Shown here piece after piece: positions 5,207-7,162 of a stretch of 7,162 nt of DNA. Numbering within the stretch: position 1 is the first letter of the stretch; every line of letters starts with the position of its first letter. The DNA is from Chloroflexota bacterium. GTDB taxonomy: Bacteria > Chloroflexota > Dehalococcoidia > GIF9 > UBA5629. The stretch lies in the NCBI GenBank assembly GCA_026389655.1, contig JAPLHL010000462.1, forward strand, positions 1 through 7,162, written 5' to 3'. The notes beneath the pieces were generated by a model that saw nothing but the letters and a program-made list of their open reading frames with translations, was not told the DNA's origin and did not search any database. A program made the translations under genes and the position numbers.

Positions 5207-7075
5207 TCAGAGCTTCTTTGCAAGGCCTGAAATAATTTTACTGACTATGAAAGACAATTTGGTCGCTTCGCTATCCGAAAAGAACACGGCGGACTTGCCA
5301 TGAAATAAGGAATTCCGTTTTGTTCGCGACTTATTTATTAGAGACCATTCTTCTTTGCTAACTTCAATATTTTCTCTATCACTATTAATTAAGTATTCCA
5401 ATTTATATAGAAGAGAGGGATCATTTAAATTTGCGATTAAATCACTCAACCGCTTAAATTTTTTCTCGTTGTCGACATCATGTGGTGACATAGAACTTTT
5501 AGACAATTTAGTAATGGAATCGATCTCTTCCTTTGAAAATAGAGCTGGGATACTAATCGGGGCACATAAGAATTCTATCGCGTTCCATAAGTATATTAGC
5601 TTGTCTAGGCCTTTCCCCTCGTCTCGTGCACGTCTTAACCAGTGTAAGGCTGAAATTATACTTCTCTCTCTTTTACTTAATTTTTGCGATGATCTCTGAA
5701 ATAATATTTGTATCGCCTCGGTTTCGCTTTCCAGACGACTAATCAACGCAGAATTCACTGCTAATACATTGCTTACGGCAAGGTATTGTGTATTTCCAAA
5801 TATGTATTCTTTTGTTACTACATTTTTGATATATACCCAAGGGTCCCTCGTCACACAATGTAATCTATCCATCCTATTCCATGATACTGGTGTTTTTCCG
5901 GCCTTTGAAAAGTAAACCGGCCTGCTATTTGACTTAACATCAGACAATATATCTATGGCTTTGTCTATTTTCTCCATTGCAATAACCTGTGCCCCAAAAA
6001 TATGTAACGCTGGTGTATATACTTGCGCCCATACTACGTCGTCTTTCCAAACCGGGTAATTAGGATCCGACTCCAGATCCAGAGATTTTAATATCTTTTT
6101 CTGTTCCTGATCGAGTTGCGCAATAGTTACATCTCCAATGCTAAAAGGATATTCTGATCTAATATTGGCAAGCGGAATAAACACATAATATAAACCTATT
6201 CTTTTGCTATCGCTGACACCATCAATGTGGACTTTATCTTCCGGCCATCCGCTACTTCGAAGCAAGTAATATAGGATTGCTCTCGGATCCATGCGCATTT
6301 TAAATCCTTGTAACTTAGTATTTTCTAAGATTGAGGCGTAACTCCTGCATACTAAATTTATTTCATTGCCACTTTCGTATCTAACGGTATCGATTATTCC
6401 GTCGAATACCGATTCCGGGCCTTGCCCAATATCAACGTAGAGTTGCAACTCATCGTTATAATCGACTTCGAATAGATTCGCAGTTTTGGACACATCTAAC
6501 GTTAAGAGAAGTACATCCTCAAAATTGCGACCGCCTATCCTGAAAAAGGATAAAAGCCCCTTATTTAGTTCCTGCTTACCAAAAGCTATTTTCATAGAAG
6601 TAGGACGGATGGAATTTTCAGGTAACCTAACATGAAGAGCATCTTCGAAGGGAAGCAAACTGATATTCAATATACTGCAGAGCTCTAATACCATTTCCTT
6701 AGCTTTATTGTCTTGATTATCTGTTATGGCTTTAATAAGACTCCTGCAAAAGACAATGTCTATATCGTCATGGAATATATCAGTAAATCCAGACGCCTCA
6801 AGCAAACAGTTTAAGGCGGTCGTTATTTCCAGTTTTGAATTGAACTGACAGATATTATCTGCAATCGGATCAAACTTAACTAGCCACTTCTCTTGCCCAG
6901 GGGCGACCGGAGTTAAGTACAAAACGCATAGCAGCGATCCCTCGGCATAATGGACCAAATGCAGGCGAGTTTCTTGATTATATTCTTTCTGATTCTCTGT
7001 AATCTGAATTTTTGTCGCATTCCAGGATAGTTGGAAGCGGTCTTTTGTTAATTTGGGGTCTTTGCTTATTTCCAT
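5207..7075 (-). CDS. HEPN-domain protein (Apea-like, RxxxxH motif), large N-terminal extension
   Basis: I chose ATG at 7073-7075 (622 residues), because GGAGA (complement of 7085-7089) lies nine bases upstream. A TTG at 7091-7093 would add six residues but has no good Shine-Dalgarno. The following numbers are from the TTG. The C-terminal part (about 470-628) is a HEPN domain of the Apea-like kind: helix ISALHWLRRARDEG, then KLIYLWNAIEFLCAP (499-512), a charged linker, then SRTKRNSLFHGK (589-600), which contains Arg593-x4-His598, the RNase-type RxxxxH motif. Residues 300-460 include a helical segment (AQVIAMEKIDKAIDILSDVK) that often precedes this domain. Residues about 185-290 look beta-rich (NLFEVDYNDELQLYVDIGQG, then VFDGIIDTVRYE) followed by helix RAILYYLLRSSGW, recalling phage tail hub domains; this is tentative. 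HEPN proteins of this motif act as toxins or defence RNases, or are inactive scaffolds. It is the first gene of a two-gene operon and is more A+T-rich than the left half. Confidence 0.8.
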   Translation of the reverse strand: MEISKDPKLTKDRFQLSWNATKIQITENQKEYNQETRLHLVHYAEGSLLCVLYLTPVAPGQEKWLVKFDPIADNICQFNSKLEITTALNCLLEASGFTDIFHDDIDIVFCRSLIKAITDNQDNKAKEMVLELCSILNISLLPFEDALHVRLPENSIRPTSMKIAFGKQELNKGLLSFFRIGGRNFEDVLLLTLDVSKTANLFEVDYNDELQLYVDIGQGPESVFDGIIDTVRYESGNEINLVCRSYASILENTKLQGFKMRMDPRAILYYLLRSSGWPEDKVHIDGVSDSKRIGLYYVFIPLANIRSEYPFSIGDVTIAQLDQEQKKILKSLDLESDPNYPVWKDDVVWAQVYTPALHIFGAQVIAMEKIDKAIDILSDVKSNSRPVYFSKAGKTPVSWNRMDRLHCVTRDPWVYIKNVVTKEYIFGNTQYLAVSNVLAVNSALISRLESETEAIQILFQRSSQKLSKRERSIISALHWLRRARDEGKGLDKLIYLWNAIEFLCAPISIPALFSKEEIDSITKLSKSSMSPHDVDNEKKFKRLSDLIANLNDPSLLYKLEYLINSDRENIEVSKEEWSLINKSRTKRNSLFHGKSAVFFSDSEATKLSFIVSKIISGLAKKL

Positions 7076-7108
7076 CCCATCGGTTCTCCGCAATTTATAA
7101 GCTCGCTC

Positions 7109-7114
7109 ATATTA
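7109..7114 (-). promoter_or_regulatory. Possible -10 element of the HEPN operon
   Basis: On the minus strand the hexamer is TAATAT, with TTGATC (inside the palindrome) 19 bases upstream as a poor -35. Transcription starting about seven bases downstream (near 7101) would leave only about eight bases before the TTG at 7093 but about 26 before the ATG at 7075, in line with the ATG start. Spacing is longer than ideal, so confidence is low. Confidence 0.3.
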
Positions 7115-7122
7115 ACAACTAA

Positions 7123-7140
7123 ATTGATCTTTAGATCAAT
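7123..7140. promoter_or_regulatory. Perfect 18-bp palindrome upstream of the HEPN operon
   Basis: ATTGATCT (7123-7130), TT, AGATCAAT (7133-7140) is an inverted repeat with no mismatch in eight-base arms. It lies 48 bp upstream of the chosen ATG, at or next to the presumed -35 region, where a dimeric repressor would block transcription. No regulator gene for it is visible in the window. Confidence 0.5.
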
Positions 7141-7162
7141 GCACAGCCACATCTCCTACAGT

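Overview
The window looks like an accessory or genomic-island stretch of a bacterial chromosome. Good Shine-Dalgarno sequences precede several genes, and a serine-recombinase remnant lies at the left edge. Hypothetical and repeat-associated genes predominate, and there is no housekeeping gene, rRNA or tRNA from which to place the organism. The B12-binding radical SAM protein would fit an anaerobe, for example a Chloroflexota/Dehalococcoidia-like lineage, but this is a weak inference.

Layout. Positions 3-288 hold the frameshifted C-terminal end of a large serine recombinase. A 262-residue protein of unknown function lies on the minus strand at 446-1234. A B12-binding radical SAM gene occupies 1702-3282 on the plus strand and is split after codon 113 by an in-frame TGA. 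An SRPBCC-fold protein with a GTG start lies on the minus strand at 3494-3913. A decayed DinB-like gene start (ATA in place of ATG) lies at 4032-4139 minus. The right part (4236-7075, minus strand) is a compact two-gene operon in visibly more AT-rich DNA. Its first gene is a roughly 622-residue protein with a C-terminal HEPN domain carrying an RxxxxH RNase-type motif, and its second is a 321-residue protein I do not recognise. A perfect 8-bp-arm palindrome sits in its likely promoter.

The strongest unexplained pattern is in the left half. A 37-bp site occurs five times (starts 214, 1416, 1550, 3288, 3415), always in the same orientation and without gaps. Each site is an imperfect palindrome centred on G, with GG at the centre in four copies and GT in one. 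The first copy overlaps the end of the recombinase remnant. The other four form two pairs, each bounding a similar roughly 90-bp non-coding spacer. The two resulting 182- and 175-bp repeats flank the radical SAM gene, while the first and second sites bracket the 262-residue gene. I read this, as inference, as an array of cassettes or a scar left by an element that uses serine-recombinase sites.

The HEPN operon is a candidate defence or toxin-type locus. The N-terminal half of the HEPN protein has a stretch resembling phage tail hub (gpD-like) beta domains, which is speculative but would be an unusual fusion.
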